This document shows, piece by piece, positions 55,044-62,740 of a stretch of 62,740 nucleotides of DNA. How positions within the stretch are numbered: the stretch's first letter is position 1; every line of letters starts with the position of its first letter. The notes below the pieces were generated by a model. The model made no database searches and was not told where the DNA came from. It saw nothing but the letters and a program-made list of their open reading frames with translations. Position numbers and translations under genes: made by a program. The stretch covers positions 1 to 62,740 of the forward strand of contig CALLKX010000029.1 of NCBI GenBank assembly GCA_938083085.1. The letters run 5' to 3'. Origin of the DNA: an uncultured bacterium (GTDB lineage Bacteria; Planctomycetota; UBA1135; GCA-002686595).

Positions 55044-58000
55044 TCAGCGGCCCCCTTCGGGATCCGGATCGACACCGTCCACAGGGACCTCCCCGGCGGG
55101 CGCTCCGGCGACGAGCTCACGGGTGCTGGTCACCCAGACCTCCGTCGCGTTCATACCGAGGGGAAGCGGATCGAGGAGGTTGCCATGCAAGCGCTCCAGC
55201 TCGCGACGCGCGCGCTCGGCGAGCAGGCGGTCCGGGAGCTCGGCGATCAACGAGAGCAAGAAGAGCCGCGCCTCCTTGGTCCCGCCGAGATCAAACTCCG
55301 CCCGGGGCGGGTAGCCGATGTTCCGTCGCTCCAGCGCCGCCAGGAACCAGGAGAACGGGTCGCGGCGGTCCACCTCGTCCCACCATTGGAACCAGCTCTC
55401 GGCGGGTAGCGCGTCGCTGCGATAGTCCACGCAGGTCAGGATCACAAGCTCCTCGCCGGCGCGGAGATCGTCAGAGTCCTCCGCGAGCGCCCGGGTGAGG
55501 ACGCTCACCGCCCGCGGCTCGACCTGCCGCGCCAGCAGCAGGGCAGCCTCACGGCGGAGGGCGGCGTCCGGCGAACGCATCGCGCTGAAGAGCTCATCCG
55601 AGGCGAGGGCTCCCAGCTGCAGGAGCCCGTTGCGGGCCTGGTCACGGATGGACGGCCGCGAGCTCCCCCGCAGGAGGGAGACGAGCAGGGACGCGGCCTC
55701 CGCGTCACCAATGGTCGCCAGACCCTCTGCCGCTGGCAGGTGGTAGCGCTCGTCCGGGGAGGTGATCCCACGGACCAGGGTGTCGATCGCCCCGGGGCCA
55801 CCGATACGCCCGATGGACCGCAGCGCTGCGGTCCTGATCAGCGGAAGCTCCGACTCGGTGAGCGCTAGCACCTGTCCCTGGGCTCGCTCGGCCTTGCGAG
55901 CTCCAAGGCCCAGGATGGCCGCCACCCGAACGTCAGGGTCGCGGTCCCCCATGAGGCCAATCAGGAGGTCGAGGTCCTGCTCGTCGTCCCCTGCGCCGAG
56001 CGCGCCAGCCGCGGCGATGCGGAGGAGACCGCGGCGGTCCACTGCGGCGACCAGGACCGCCTCGCGCCCCTGCTCCGCGAGGAGCCGCTTGATGGCCGGC
56101 AGGCCCGAAGGCCCGAAGCGGTCGTGGAGCGTGGTGATGATCTGCGCGGTGACCTCCGCGGAGAGCTGGCCCGTGCCGGACGTCGCGGCGGCCTTGAGGA
56201 GCTCGACCAATGAACGCGAACGGTTGTTGAAGCGCGGCTCCTCGACCAGGAGGTCGAGCAGCGGGGCGATGTCGCCTGCGACGAGGACATCGCCCGGAGC
56301 GGCGAGCCGCATGAGCTCGGCGAGTCCCTCGTCCCTGTCGCCCGCCTGCACGGAGAGCAGGTGGCGCATGACCAGCGACTTCAGGCGAGCGGTCCGCTCC
56401 GACGGCTCTCGAGGCGCGGTCCACCAGTCGACCTCCTCGAGGAAGAGCGACGGGGCGTCCGCGTGCTCGCCGGCCACCGGGAAGTGCTGCCAGGCGTCCT
56501 GCTCCCTCAGCCCTTCGAGCCGGACGAGGGTCCGATCGAACCAGGCGGAGCTGCGACCAACGCCGAACCGGAAGCTCTTGCTCCCCGTTTCCGTCGCGAC
56601 GCGGAGCTGACGGCCCTCGGCGCCGATGGCGCCGCGCGGGCCGGGCAGCAACTCGGCGCTGAACACCCCCTCCTCACGGAGGAGCGCGCACAGTTCAGTG
56701 GACTGCGGGGCGGTGAGGAAGCTCACCTCGCCGAGCCGTGCGAGGGCGGGGTAGCCCGGCTCCTCACCGGAATCGAGCGCCATCCAAGTTGGGTCGGAGG
56801 CCAGGGCGCGACCCGCGAGGATGTAGCGCGTCCCCGCGCCCAGGTCCTCAACGGTGACGACGATTCGTTGCTCGTTCTCAGCCGAGACCTCGATCACCGA
56901 GCGTGACGCGCGGAAGCCGGCCTTGCTGTCGCTCCACCAACGGGCCCAGGCGGGCCCGTTGCTGCCGTGGCTCACCCCGGTGATCCGGCGCAGTCGACGG
57001 AGGGCGGGGTCGCGGACGACCTCGAAGCCGTCGAAGAAGGTGAACCCCGCGGCGACTCCAACCAGCACCGAGGGAACGGATGCGTCCAGCCAACGGGTCG
57101 CCTCGCTCCGTGAGCTGCGGAAGCCGATGCCCGCGAGAGCGACCGCGCAGGACGCCTGGACCACGGGGAGCGGGCTTCGCAGCCCGCGCACCAGGGGGCT
57201 CGTGTGCTGGGGTCCGAGGATCGCACGGACCTGTCGATCCTCGCGCTCGGTGATCGCGATGAGGAGCATCGCCTCACGCCGCATGATCTCACCACGCTCC
57301 ATTGATCGTCGGAGCAGCTCGAAGTCGATCTCCTCGGCCTGGCGGCTGCGCAGGGCGCGGATGGCGATGGCCGACACACCTGAGCTACGATCGCTCACGC
57401 GATCCACCAGGAGTCGGTCGGCCTCTGGTCCATCGAGGCCAGCGAGCAGCTCTGTCGCTGCACGCCGCACGTTAGACCGCCCGTCCGAGAGGGCGGGCCC
57501 GAGGAGGCCGACGTCCTTGCTCTCGAGCTTCGGCCTCAGCTCACGCTTGGCCGTCCTCCGCAGGGGGCCGCTGTCATGCTGGAGGAGCTTCGCCAGGAGC
57601 TCGGTGTTGCCTCGCACCGGGTCGTTCTCGACGAGGAACTCGAGGGTCAGCGGCGCCGAGAGCCCGGGCATCTTGCCCTGAAGCAGCCGCACCACGTCGT
57701 CTCCGTCGCTGGCGCTCCCCGCGAGGACGAGCGCGCGCCCCCCGGCGTAGGCCAAGACGTCCTTGTCTTGCCGCAGAGCAAAGCGTGCCACCTCGACGCC
57801 ATCTTCGCCGAGCCGTGCGAGACGGTCCGCTGCGTCGGCGACGGCGGGGTCCCCCACCCTCGGAGCCTCGAGAAGCTGCTCGTAGAGGAAGCGCGCCGAG
57901 TTCCGGGTCGACGGGAAGCCGACGGGGACCGGGACCGACGAGAGCGGCGTCACGGCCGGCCCGGGGATCCCGAGCGGAGCAGACTCGACGGGAGGGCTGG

Positions 58001-58355
58001 GCACTCCGGGCAAGCTCAGCTCCGCCCCCTCCCTCCGGCCCTCGCGGGGGATGCTCAGGGGGCCGCGCTGCGAACGCGCGCCGACGGGGACGTTCACGCT
58101 CCTCGTGGTCACCTGGCCCCCCTGTATCGGGCGGCCCTCGGCGTCCACCAGGGCCTTGACCTTGACCTGCTCTCCGGTGGAGGGTCCGGCGACGTCTCCC
58201 CCCTGGCTGGGGTTCACCGGTCGGCCGACCTTACCGCTGCCCTGCTGAGCCCTGCTGGACCGCTTGGTGGGAAGGTCGAGCTGGGGCGCAGCCCAGAGGA
58301 GGCTCGGCGTCCCGAGAAAGAGTGCGAAGAGGAGCAGGTGGCGCGTCATGAGCAT
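55044..58355 (-). CDS. Large secreted HEAT-repeat protein
   Basis: 1,103 residues from ATG 58355 (MLMTRHLLLFALFLGTPSLLWA, signal peptide). A ~100-residue Gly/Ser/Pro-rich linker is followed by HEAT/Armadillo repeats in two blocks (e.g. LLGPALSDGRSNVRRAATEL; DLLIGLMGDRDPDVRVAAIL; LPLIRTAALRSIGRIGG) around a non-repeat middle region (~500-700). A tryptophan-rich motif of the type W-x-x-WW occurs twice (AWARWWSD, SWFQWWDE), as is common in planctomycete HEAT proteins. Probably an envelope scaffold. It precedes the transglycosylase and the Bat genes in the same direction. Confidence 0.82.
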   Translation of the reverse strand: MLMTRHLLLFALFLGTPSLLWAAPQLDLPTKRSSRAQQGSGKVGRPVNPSQGGDVAGPSTGEQVKVKALVDAEGRPIQGGQVTTRSVNVPVGARSQRGPLSIPREGRREGAELSLPGVPSPPVESAPLGIPGPAVTPLSSVPVPVGFPSTRNSARFLYEQLLEAPRVGDPAVADAADRLARLGEDGVEVARFALRQDKDVLAYAGGRALVLAGSASDGDDVVRLLQGKMPGLSAPLTLEFLVENDPVRGNTELLAKLLQHDSGPLRRTAKRELRPKLESKDVGLLGPALSDGRSNVRRAATELLAGLDGPEADRLLVDRVSDRSSGVSAIAIRALRSRQAEEIDFELLRRSMERGEIMRREAMLLIAITEREDRQVRAILGPQHTSPLVRGLRSPLPVVQASCAVALAGIGFRSSRSEATRWLDASVPSVLVGVAAGFTFFDGFEVVRDPALRRLRRITGVSHGSNGPAWARWWSDSKAGFRASRSVIEVSAENEQRIVVTVEDLGAGTRYILAGRALASDPTWMALDSGEEPGYPALARLGEVSFLTAPQSTELCALLREEGVFSAELLPGPRGAIGAEGRQLRVATETGSKSFRFGVGRSSAWFDRTLVRLEGLREQDAWQHFPVAGEHADAPSLFLEEVDWWTAPREPSERTARLKSLVMRHLLSVQAGDRDEGLAELMRLAAPGDVLVAGDIAPLLDLLVEEPRFNNRSRSLVELLKAAATSGTGQLSAEVTAQIITTLHDRFGPSGLPAIKRLLAEQGREAVLVAAVDRRGLLRIAAAGALGAGDDEQDLDLLIGLMGDRDPDVRVAAILGLGARKAERAQGQVLALTESELPLIRTAALRSIGRIGGPGAIDTLVRGITSPDERYHLPAAEGLATIGDAEAASLLVSLLRGSSRPSIRDQARNGLLQLGALASDELFSAMRSPDAALRREAALLLARQVEPRAVSVLTRALAEDSDDLRAGEELVILTCVDYRSDALPAESWFQWWDEVDRRDPFSWFLAALERRNIGYPPRAEFDLGGTKEARLFLLSLIAELPDRLLAERARRELERLHGNLLDPLPLGMNATEVWVTSTRELVAGAPAGEVPVDGVDPDPEGGR

Positions 58356-58450
58356 GGGCAGGGGGGTCGCGATGGATTCGCTACCCCGCTGGCGGGGCAG
58401 AGGATACACCCGATCTGCGGGGGCCGACGGGAACGGCGGTGGGATCGGGG

Positions 58451-59128
58451 TCAACCCCGGTGAAGCCCGCACCAGGGGCGGCAAGAGGGCCCAGGCCCCT
58501 CCTCGCGCTCCCGATACCCCGAGCTCCTGAGCCAGGCGATCAGGTTGCGACGGGTCCCCCGGAGGATGGGGTCCACCCGGTGCCGCTGCCGACCCGCGTG
58601 CAGCACCGCTTGACCCGGCTGGTGCTCGATCTCGATCACCTCCGAGTCCGCTACCTCCGTCTGGCGGTGCAGGTCGCAGCGGGCCCCGAGCAGCACCAGC
58701 TCCGCCCCGGAGAACTCCTCGCCGAGGCAGAGGTTCAAGGTCACCTCGCTGTCATCCACGTGGAACCCGAGGTCCTCGTCGAGCTCCCGCCCGTACTCGA
58801 CCAGGTAGCTGTGGTGATGATCGATCTCGGGTCCCCCCTGGAGCGGGAAGTGAGCCTCGAGGAGCGGCGCAAGGCGGCCGCGGAGCTGATCGACCAGCCC
58901 GTCCAATCCGATGCGACCCAGCATGACGCCGTGGTCGTGCATGGAGCTCGGGGGACGCCGGACCGCGAGGGCTCGGCGCCGCTCCTCGATCTGCGCCAGT
59001 ACCTCCTGGCACGCGGCGGGGGTGAGGAGGGGAACCAGCAGCACACCGGGGGCGAGCACCTCCTCCTCGCCCGACGAGAAGCCTCCCTCGCTCAGCTCGA
59101 ACTCCACAAATCCTCTCTCGCTCTCCAT
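58451..59128 (-). CDS. 2-oxoglutarate/Fe(II)-dependent oxygenase
   Basis: 225 residues from ATG 59128. The double-stranded beta-helix shows the iron triad HVDDSEVTLNLCLG (His123, Asp125) and HAGRQRHRV (His183 as the distal His), with the 2OG-binding Arg in DPILRGTRRNLIAWL (Arg193/194), as in prolyl/lysyl-hydroxylase-like enzymes of the P4Hc type. It hydroxylates a protein or small-molecule substrate in the cytoplasm. It ends in a short Cys-containing tail (CRPWCGLH). It starts 9 bp after recG's stop. Confidence 0.85.
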   Translation of the reverse strand: MESERGFVEFELSEGGFSSGEEEVLAPGVLLVPLLTPAACQEVLAQIEERRRALAVRRPPSSMHDHGVMLGRIGLDGLVDQLRGRLAPLLEAHFPLQGGPEIDHHHSYLVEYGRELDEDLGFHVDDSEVTLNLCLGEEFSGAELVLLGARCDLHRQTEVADSEVIEIEHQPGQAVLHAGRQRHRVDPILRGTRRNLIAWLRSSGYREREEGPGPSCRPWCGLHRG

Positions 59129-59137
59129 GGCGTGTCC

Positions 59138-61150
59138 TCAGCTCCCGATGAAGTGCTGGACGAGGTCAGGCCGCTCCTGAAACAGATCGCGCGCTGCGAT
59201 CAGGAGCGGCAGGTCGCGCTCCGGGTCGATCAACCCCTCGAGGTTGTCCCCGGACTGTCGCAACCCGAGCAGGTCCCCCATCCCTCGCTGGCGCAGGTCC
59301 TCCTCTGCGAGCTCAAAGCCGTCGCGCGACCGCTCGAGGAGCCGGAACTTCTCCTCCGCTTTCTTGTCTCCCAGCAGGAAGCAGTATGACGCCTTGCTCC
59401 CGCGCCCCACGCGCCCCCGAAGCTGGTGCAGCTGCGCGAGTCCAAGCCGGTGCGCGTCCTCGATCACCATGACGGTCGCGTTGGAAACGTCGACCCCGAC
59501 CTCCACCACGGTCGTCGCCACCACGGTCCCTACCTCGCCGCGCCGGAATCGGTCGAGCCGGTGCCCGCGCTCCGGGGCGGGAAGGCGCCCATGGACGAGC
59601 TCGATGCCCGCCGCGGCGAACCCCGGGCGCGCCTGGAGGTCGGCGTGCCGCCGCTCCGCGCTGACCGCCGAGGCGGCCTCCTCCCCCTCCCCGTCTCCAC
59701 CGATCCGCGGCACCACCCAGTAGATCTGCTCTCCCGCCTCGAGCCGCTCGCGCAGGAAACGCGGCATCTTGCGGCGATCATCACCGCGGGCCCAGCGGGT
59801 GACGATCTCGCCGCGACCGGGGGGCAGACCGTCCAGGGTCGAGACCTCGAGGTCGCCGTAAATGGTCAGCGCGAGCGTCCGGGGGATCGGCGTCGCGGTC
59901 ATCAGGAGCACGTGGACCTCGTTGCCCTTGGCTGCTAGCTGGTCCCGCTGGGCCACGCCGAAGCGGTGCTGCTCGTCGATCACCGCGAGGTCGAGCCGTC
60001 GGAACTGGACGTCCTTGGAGAACAGCGCGTGGGTGCCGAAGGCCACGTCAATCTCGCCCGCCTGCAACCGCTCCACCGCGGCCCGCCGCTCGCCCGTGCG
60101 CATCGCGCCGGTGATCAGGCAGGTCCGCAGACCCTGGGCCTGGAGGATGGGCGCCAGGCCGTAGGCGTGCTGGGAGGCCAGCACTTCGGTGGGCGCCATG
60201 ACGGCCACCTGGCCGCCGTTCTCCGCGACGCCCATGGCCGCGTAGGCAGCCACCGCGGTCTTGCCCGCGCCCACATCCCCCTGGAGCAGCCGGCGCATGG
60301 GCCGAGTCCGACCGAGGTCGGCTCGGATCTCCCCGACAACCTTGGCCTGGGCCGCGGTCAGCTCGAAGGGGAAGCGAGACAGGATGTTCTCGTGGGTGGC
60401 CGCGCTGATGTTCGCCGCGCGCGCGGCGCCCGAGAGCGAGCGGCGCCGGGCCTGGCACCGCGCCTGCAGCACGAGGATCGGCTGGAGCCCGAAGCGGCGC
60501 CGGGCGCGCTCGAACTCAGCCACGCTCTTGGGCCTGTGGAGAATGAACGCCGACTCCCGCGCGGGCAGCGCTGCGGCCCGCTCCAGAAAGACCTCCGGGA
60601 GCGGCTCCGTCAGCTGCTCACCGAAGCGTTCGAGGGCGTCCTGGATCAGCCCGCCCACCACCTCGCCCGAGATCCCGTCCCCGCCGGCGTACTCGGGGGC
60701 GAGGGTGCCGGGCGGCGGAAGCGGGCGGTCCTCTGTGCCGAGGCGGGGCGAGGCGAGGCCTGGACCCCGAACGTCGACCACCTGGCCGTGAGCGATCACG
60801 TCCGAACCCGGAGAGAGCTGTTCCTTCATCCACGGCTGGTTGAAGAACACAAGGTCCATCTCCGCGGTCCCGTCCTCGAGCGTAGCCCGCACGAGAGAGC
60901 GCTTGCCGCCGATCCGCTGGAGGACAGACCGGCGGATGGTGCCCTGCAGAGTGACGCGCTCGCCCTTCTTCCCGCGGGCCGCGCGGATCGACTCCGGCTC
61001 CGGCCAGACCACCAGCCGTACGGGCTGCGTGAGGAGCAGGTCGCGGATGGAGCGAATCCCGAGCCGCGCGAGCCGCGCCGCCTTGGCGTGCCCGACCCCC
61101 TTGAGCTCGGTGAGAGGGCCGATGGCCTCTTCCTTGACGGCGTCGCTCAA
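59138..61150 (-). CDS. recG: ATP-dependent DNA helicase RecG
   Basis: 670 residues from TTG 61150, chosen because TTGA overlaps the MFS stop by 4 bp and yields the expected N-terminus (LTELKGVGHAKAARLARLGI); the longer frame is antisense-like. Wedge/OB domain (RVTLQGTIRRSVLQRIGGKR), Walker A LLQGDVGAGKTAVA, DEQH box VIDEQHRFGV, TATPIPRTLALTIYGDLEVS, and the C-terminal RecG motif HQLRGRVGRGSKASYCFLLG. It rescues stalled forks and branch-migrates Holliday junctions. Confidence 0.95.
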   Translation of the reverse strand: MSDAVKEEAIGPLTELKGVGHAKAARLARLGIRSIRDLLLTQPVRLVVWPEPESIRAARGKKGERVTLQGTIRRSVLQRIGGKRSLVRATLEDGTAEMDLVFFNQPWMKEQLSPGSDVIAHGQVVDVRGPGLASPRLGTEDRPLPPPGTLAPEYAGGDGISGEVVGGLIQDALERFGEQLTEPLPEVFLERAAALPARESAFILHRPKSVAEFERARRRFGLQPILVLQARCQARRRSLSGAARAANISAATHENILSRFPFELTAAQAKVVGEIRADLGRTRPMRRLLQGDVGAGKTAVAAYAAMGVAENGGQVAVMAPTEVLASQHAYGLAPILQAQGLRTCLITGAMRTGERRAAVERLQAGEIDVAFGTHALFSKDVQFRRLDLAVIDEQHRFGVAQRDQLAAKGNEVHVLLMTATPIPRTLALTIYGDLEVSTLDGLPPGRGEIVTRWARGDDRRKMPRFLRERLEAGEQIYWVVPRIGGDGEGEEAASAVSAERRHADLQARPGFAAAGIELVHGRLPAPERGHRLDRFRRGEVGTVVATTVVEVGVDVSNATVMVIEDAHRLGLAQLHQLRGRVGRGSKASYCFLLGDKKAEEKFRLLERSRDGFELAEEDLRQRGMGDLLGLRQSGDNLEGLIDPERDLPLLIAARDLFQERPDLVQHFIGS

Positions 61151-62439
61151 GCCGGTGCCTCCGCCCCGTCGCCCCCGGAAGCCGCCGGCCCCTGCTCCAT
61201 GACCTGACGCTCCACGCTGCGGAGCAGCGTCCAGGTCAGGATCGCGGCGAGCAGATAGAGGCCGACCGTCGTGCACATGAGCACAGCGTAATCATCCGAG
61301 GTGGCGTCAAGCACGCGCCCCGCCACCAGCGGGCCCACGACCCATCCCACGCCCCAAAGCGTGGCATTGACCCCCGTCTGCACCTCCCTCGCCCCCGCGG
61401 GGGTCGCCTGCATCATCAGGTTCTTGATGATCGGATGCGTGGCGTTCATGAGCGCCCCGCGCATCAGGAACGCGAACATGGCCACCGGGAGGCTCGTCGT
61501 GAAGGCGAGGGCCAGGAAGAACGGGAGCGAAGCCAGCTCGATGGCGACCATGCTCTTCACGAAGCCGAGCCGAGCGAGGATGAACGGGGTCATGAGGAAG
61601 CCCCCAGTCATCAGCACCTGCCCGCTGGCGAACAGGTAGCCCCAGCCGTCCGGCCCGACGCCGAACCGCTCCTGGAAGTACGTGGGCAGGAACGGGATAC
61701 AGAACCCCGCACCGCACGCGATCACAAACTGCGGGGCAGCGAAGCGTGCTAGCAGCACCGCGTTCTTTCGGACGACGGGCAACACGCGGGCGCCCACGGG
61801 CATGGACGGCTCGGGGTCGTCGATGCGGGCGTAGAAGATCGCCGCGATGAGCGAGCACACGCCGGCGGCGCTGATCACCGCGTTCGTGGCCGGGATCTCC
61901 CCCCCCAGCGGGGCCGACAGGCGCGCAACCGCGAAGCCGGCGAGCCCAGCTCCGACCACGGCAGCCATGGTCCGCGCTGCCTCCGCGAGAGAGAAGGCGC
62001 TCGCCCGATCAAGATCCCCTGTGTGGCGAAACAGGAACGGAGCGATCGCCACGTAATGGACGGTCATGGCCAGGCCGGCGATGAAGTTCGCGGCGTACAT
62101 CCAGCCCAGCGACGGGAGGTGCGGGAGGGCGATGTACACCGAACCCGCGATGAGCGCCGAGAGCACGAACACCCCGCGAGCCGGGCGGCGTGCGAGCAGG
62201 AAAGCTGCGGGCAGCGCCACCGCGACCTTGCCCCAGCTGTCCAGAGACTGGAAGGTCCCGATCTCGGTCTTCGTGTACCCCTGGACGTTGAGCCAACGGG
62301 TGAGGAAGGACCACGTCACCGCCTGGGCCGCCCCCATGAACGCCGAGCCGTACATGTACGCACGCGCCGCTGGCTGGAGCTGTCGGAAGGTCTCGGGGAT
62401 GGACACGGGGCGATGCGGGTCAAGACCGGTGCTCGCCAC
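61147..62439 (-). CDS. Major facilitator superfamily transporter
   Basis: 430 residues from GTG 62439 with about twelve hydrophobic helices, an intracellular loop LARRPARGVF after helix 2-3 and a second half beginning KNAVLLARFAAPQFVIACGAG. It resembles sugar-phosphate/nucleoside or efflux MFS proteins of the MFS_1 or LacY-like type, with no specific motif for a substrate. The stop overlaps recG's TTG start by 4 bp, an odd functional pairing. Confidence 0.88.
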   Translation of the reverse strand: MASTGLDPHRPVSIPETFRQLQPAARAYMYGSAFMGAAQAVTWSFLTRWLNVQGYTKTEIGTFQSLDSWGKVAVALPAAFLLARRPARGVFVLSALIAGSVYIALPHLPSLGWMYAANFIAGLAMTVHYVAIAPFLFRHTGDLDRASAFSLAEAARTMAAVVGAGLAGFAVARLSAPLGGEIPATNAVISAAGVCSLIAAIFYARIDDPEPSMPVGARVLPVVRKNAVLLARFAAPQFVIACGAGFCIPFLPTYFQERFGVGPDGWGYLFASGQVLMTGGFLMTPFILARLGFVKSMVAIELASLPFFLALAFTTSLPVAMFAFLMRGALMNATHPIIKNLMMQATPAGAREVQTGVNATLWGVGWVVGPLVAGRVLDATSDDYAVLMCTTVGLYLLAAILTWTLLRSVERQVMEQGPAASGGDGAEAPA

Positions 62440-62451
62440 GTTCGAGCGATC

Positions 62452-62474
62452 GGGGCGTCAGGAGGTGACGCCCC
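62452..62474 (-). terminator. Perfect 9-bp hairpin between the RNA-binding-type gene and the MFS gene
   Basis: GGGGCGTCA-GGAGG-TGACGCCCC, 86 bp past the stop of the minus-strand gene at the right edge and 13 bp before the MFS start codon. It may end the upstream transcript or sit in the MFS leader. No T-run follows. Confidence 0.6.
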
Positions 62475-62560
62475 GCGGGCCATGCCGTCGGAGTCCGACG
62501 GGCGATGGCTCGCGGATGCAGCGGCTTGACGGACTTGATGCCGCCCGAGCCGCCGCTCGC

Positions 62561-62740
62561 TCAGTCGTTGCTGCGCTGCCAGTCGCCGCCGCCGCCGCCG
62601 CCCTGCTGGCCGCCGCCGCCGCCGCCGCGGTATCCACCGCCGCCGCCGCCGCCACCGCGGTATCCACCGCCACCGCCGCCGCCGCCGCCGCGGTATCCAC
62701 CGCCGCCGCCGCCGCCGCCGCGGTATCCGCCGCCGCCGCC
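62561..62740 (-). CDS. C-terminus of a glycine-rich protein, probably an RNA-recognition-motif protein, cut by the window edge
   Basis: The minus-strand frame is open from the right edge to a TGA at 62561-62563: 59 residues, nearly all Gly with GYRGG blocks every 8-11 residues, ending QQGGGGGDWQRSND. Such GYRGGG tails are typical of the small RRM (RNA-binding) proteins of cyanobacteria and Planctomycetota; the RRM itself would lie outside the window. Assignment rests on the tail alone. The DNA is a GGC-rich near-repeat and is prone to assembly error. Confidence 0.6.
   Translation of the reverse strand, partial: GGGGGYRGGGGGGGGYRGGGGGGGGGYRGGGGGGGGYRGGGGGGQQGGGGGGDWQRSND

Noticed and set aside
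59966..61207. 413-codon plus-strand frame opposite recG
   Set aside because: Shadow of recG; no start signal or motifs.
62458..62700. Minus-strand Ala-rich open frame at the right edge
   Set aside because: Another phase of the GGC repeat; the Gly/Tyr/Arg frame ending DWQRSND is the real one.
1..62740. Mobile elements, prophage or defence islands
   Set aside because: No transposase, integrase, phage structural gene, toxin-antitoxin pair or restriction gene was recognised; codon use looks even along the window.

Overview
The window is 62.7 kb of very GC-rich bacterial DNA (about 70 % by eye), almost fully coding, with strong G/C preference at third codon positions and few clear Shine-Dalgarno sequences. 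The gene content suggests an uncultured member of the Planctomycetota or a relative. It has a complete MoxR/DUF58/Bat operon, a 1,100-residue secreted HEAT-repeat protein, sulfatase-superfamily lipoproteins, a glycine-rich RNA-binding-type protein at the right edge and many secreted proteins of unknown function. This placement is an inference from content only: there is no rRNA in the window, and no integrase, transposase, phage gene or CRISPR array was seen.

Left third (1-25 kb): the 3' part of a sulfatase; a biotin carboxylase and biotin carrier pair; a lipoprotein; a HAD phosphatase fused to a degenerate P-loop domain; an M28-like protein; a heterodimeric ABC exporter; a glutathione-peroxidase-like lipoprotein and a thioredoxin-fold protein; a GT9 glycosyltransferase. 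Next comes a divergent aldehyde:ferredoxin oxidoreductase (AOR) homologue whose C-terminus looks like a MoaD/ThiS-type sulfur carrier ending in Gly-Gly. It is followed by M50 and M3 peptidases, a beta-propeller-like secreted protein, and a glycine-cleavage/lipoylation cluster (gcvT, gcvH, lipoate ligase family).

Middle (25-43.5 kb): tRNA-Gln; tatC-cinA; a membrane-anchored coiled-coil protein ending in a BRCT-like domain; coaE and rho; a GT4-GT2 pair; an SDR and thioredoxin reductase pair; an inositol-monophosphatase-family enzyme; a degenerate M28 peptidase; a small lipoprotein; a short GlpD; a 2Fe-2S ferredoxin and a histidine phosphatase. The intergenic spaces here are larger and several are filled by short tandem repeats.

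Right third (43.5-62.7 kb): one unbroken minus-strand run. In transcription order it reads RNA-binding-type protein (partial), MFS transporter, recG, 2OG-Fe(II) oxygenase, HEAT protein, lytic transglycosylase, MoxR, DUF58, DUF4381-like, BatA, BatB, BatC, BatD, BatE and a sulfatase-like lipoprotein. Overlapping stops and starts (TTGA, ATGA, TGATG) show tight translational coupling in MFS-recG and across DUF58 to BatE.

The points most worth a second look are the AOR-MoaD fusion; the membrane-bound BRCT-like protein; exact 15-bp tandem arrays, mostly outside genes, several of which read as [A/V][D/N]xxx pentads in one frame; and a recurring theme of enzyme folds that appear to have lost catalytic residues.
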